Source of the DNA: Rhizobium sp. ASV8
GTDB taxonomy: Bacteria; Pseudomonadota; Alphaproteobacteria; Rhizobiales; Rhizobiaceae
Assembly: GCF_016429255.1 (NCBI RefSeq)
Contig: NZ_JAELUG010000026.1
Coordinates: 1 to 62,049, forward strand
Direction of reading: 5' to 3'
Length of the DNA: 62,049 nt
Made by a program: the position numbers and the translations under genes. This document shows, piece by piece, positions 61,880 through 62,049 of the stretch. The first letter of the stretch is position 1. Every line of letters begins with the position of its first letter. The notes beneath the pieces are model-generated. The model made no database searches, was not told where the DNA came from, and was given only the letters and a program-made list of their open reading frames with translations.

Positions 61880-62049
61880 CTAGTCCCTCTTCGCAGCCGC
61901 AGCTTTCGGCGCATCGCACATCACTAAATGCAGTATTAGTGAATAATATTAATCATCCGTTGAATTTACACCCCAGCGTGTGATCCGAACCGGTATTCGC
62001 AAGTAACCATGTTACGAGTTCGCTCTGGCTCCAGCATAAGAACTTACGA

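Overview
The window is about 60% GC and gene dense. It looks like accessory DNA of a Rhizobiales alphaproteobacterium, most likely Rhizobiaceae. The signs are many stacked ABC importers of solutes and sugars, phosphonate catabolism genes, a fused class II aldolase/short-chain dehydrogenase of the rhizobial RhaD type, and hairpin-rich intergenic repeats of the kind scattered through Rhizobium genomes (about 2.2, 2.7 and 55.8 kb). I saw no rRNA, tRNA, CRISPR array, insertion sequence or replication gene. All family assignments come from reading motifs, not from searches.

Layout. 0-2.1 kb: end of a formamidase/acetamidase and a fused peptide-type ABC ATPase. 2.2-5.0 kb: ferredoxin and cytochrome P450 with a divergent AraC regulator. 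5.2-9.6 kb: CDF-like transporter, TetR regulator with a divergent DHA2 drug pump, membrane acyltransferase. 9.8-20.5 kb: a PhnF-regulated cluster holding a sugar-type ABC importer that lacks an ATPase, a PfkB kinase and a compact phnGHIJKLM operon. 20.6-29.7 kb: a SorC-regulated carbohydrate pathway (aldolase/SDR fusion, PfkB kinase, ribose/AI-2-type importer). 30-38 kb: a sterol-desaturase-like protein, then an aminophosphonate unit (phnX, FAD amine oxidase, LysR regulator, PhnSTUV-type importer). 38-53 kb: small regulator/transporter modules, including an odd operon of two paralogous small proteins, a fosmidomycin-resistance-type pump, a ParDE-type toxin-antitoxin pair and an amidase. 53.6-61.9 kb: an exopolysaccharide locus (WecG-type glycosyltransferase, FAD oxidoreductase, acetyltransferase-like protein, Wzy-like polymerase, GH5 glycanase, Wzz/BY-kinase-like protein).

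Most notable observation. The phnGHIJKLM operon looks intact, with overlapping genes and conserved ATPase, zinc-site and amidohydrolase motifs. Its PhnJ, however, has lost three of the four cysteines needed for radical C-P bond cleavage: by alignment with E. coli PhnJ, Cys244 is Ser251, Cys266 is Leu272 and Cys272 is Gly278, and only Cys248 (E. coli Cys241) remains. The operon is tied by shared palindromic operators (core CATTCGAATG) to a MalE/UgpAE-like importer and a PfkB kinase, not to PhnCDE, PhnN or PhnP. I read this as a C-P-lyase-like machine whose radical step is lost or replaced, possibly acting on a phosphorylated or phosphonylated sugar. A second, conventional phosphonate route (AEP-type importer, FAD oxidase, phosphonoacetaldehyde hydrolase) lies about 11 kb downstream.
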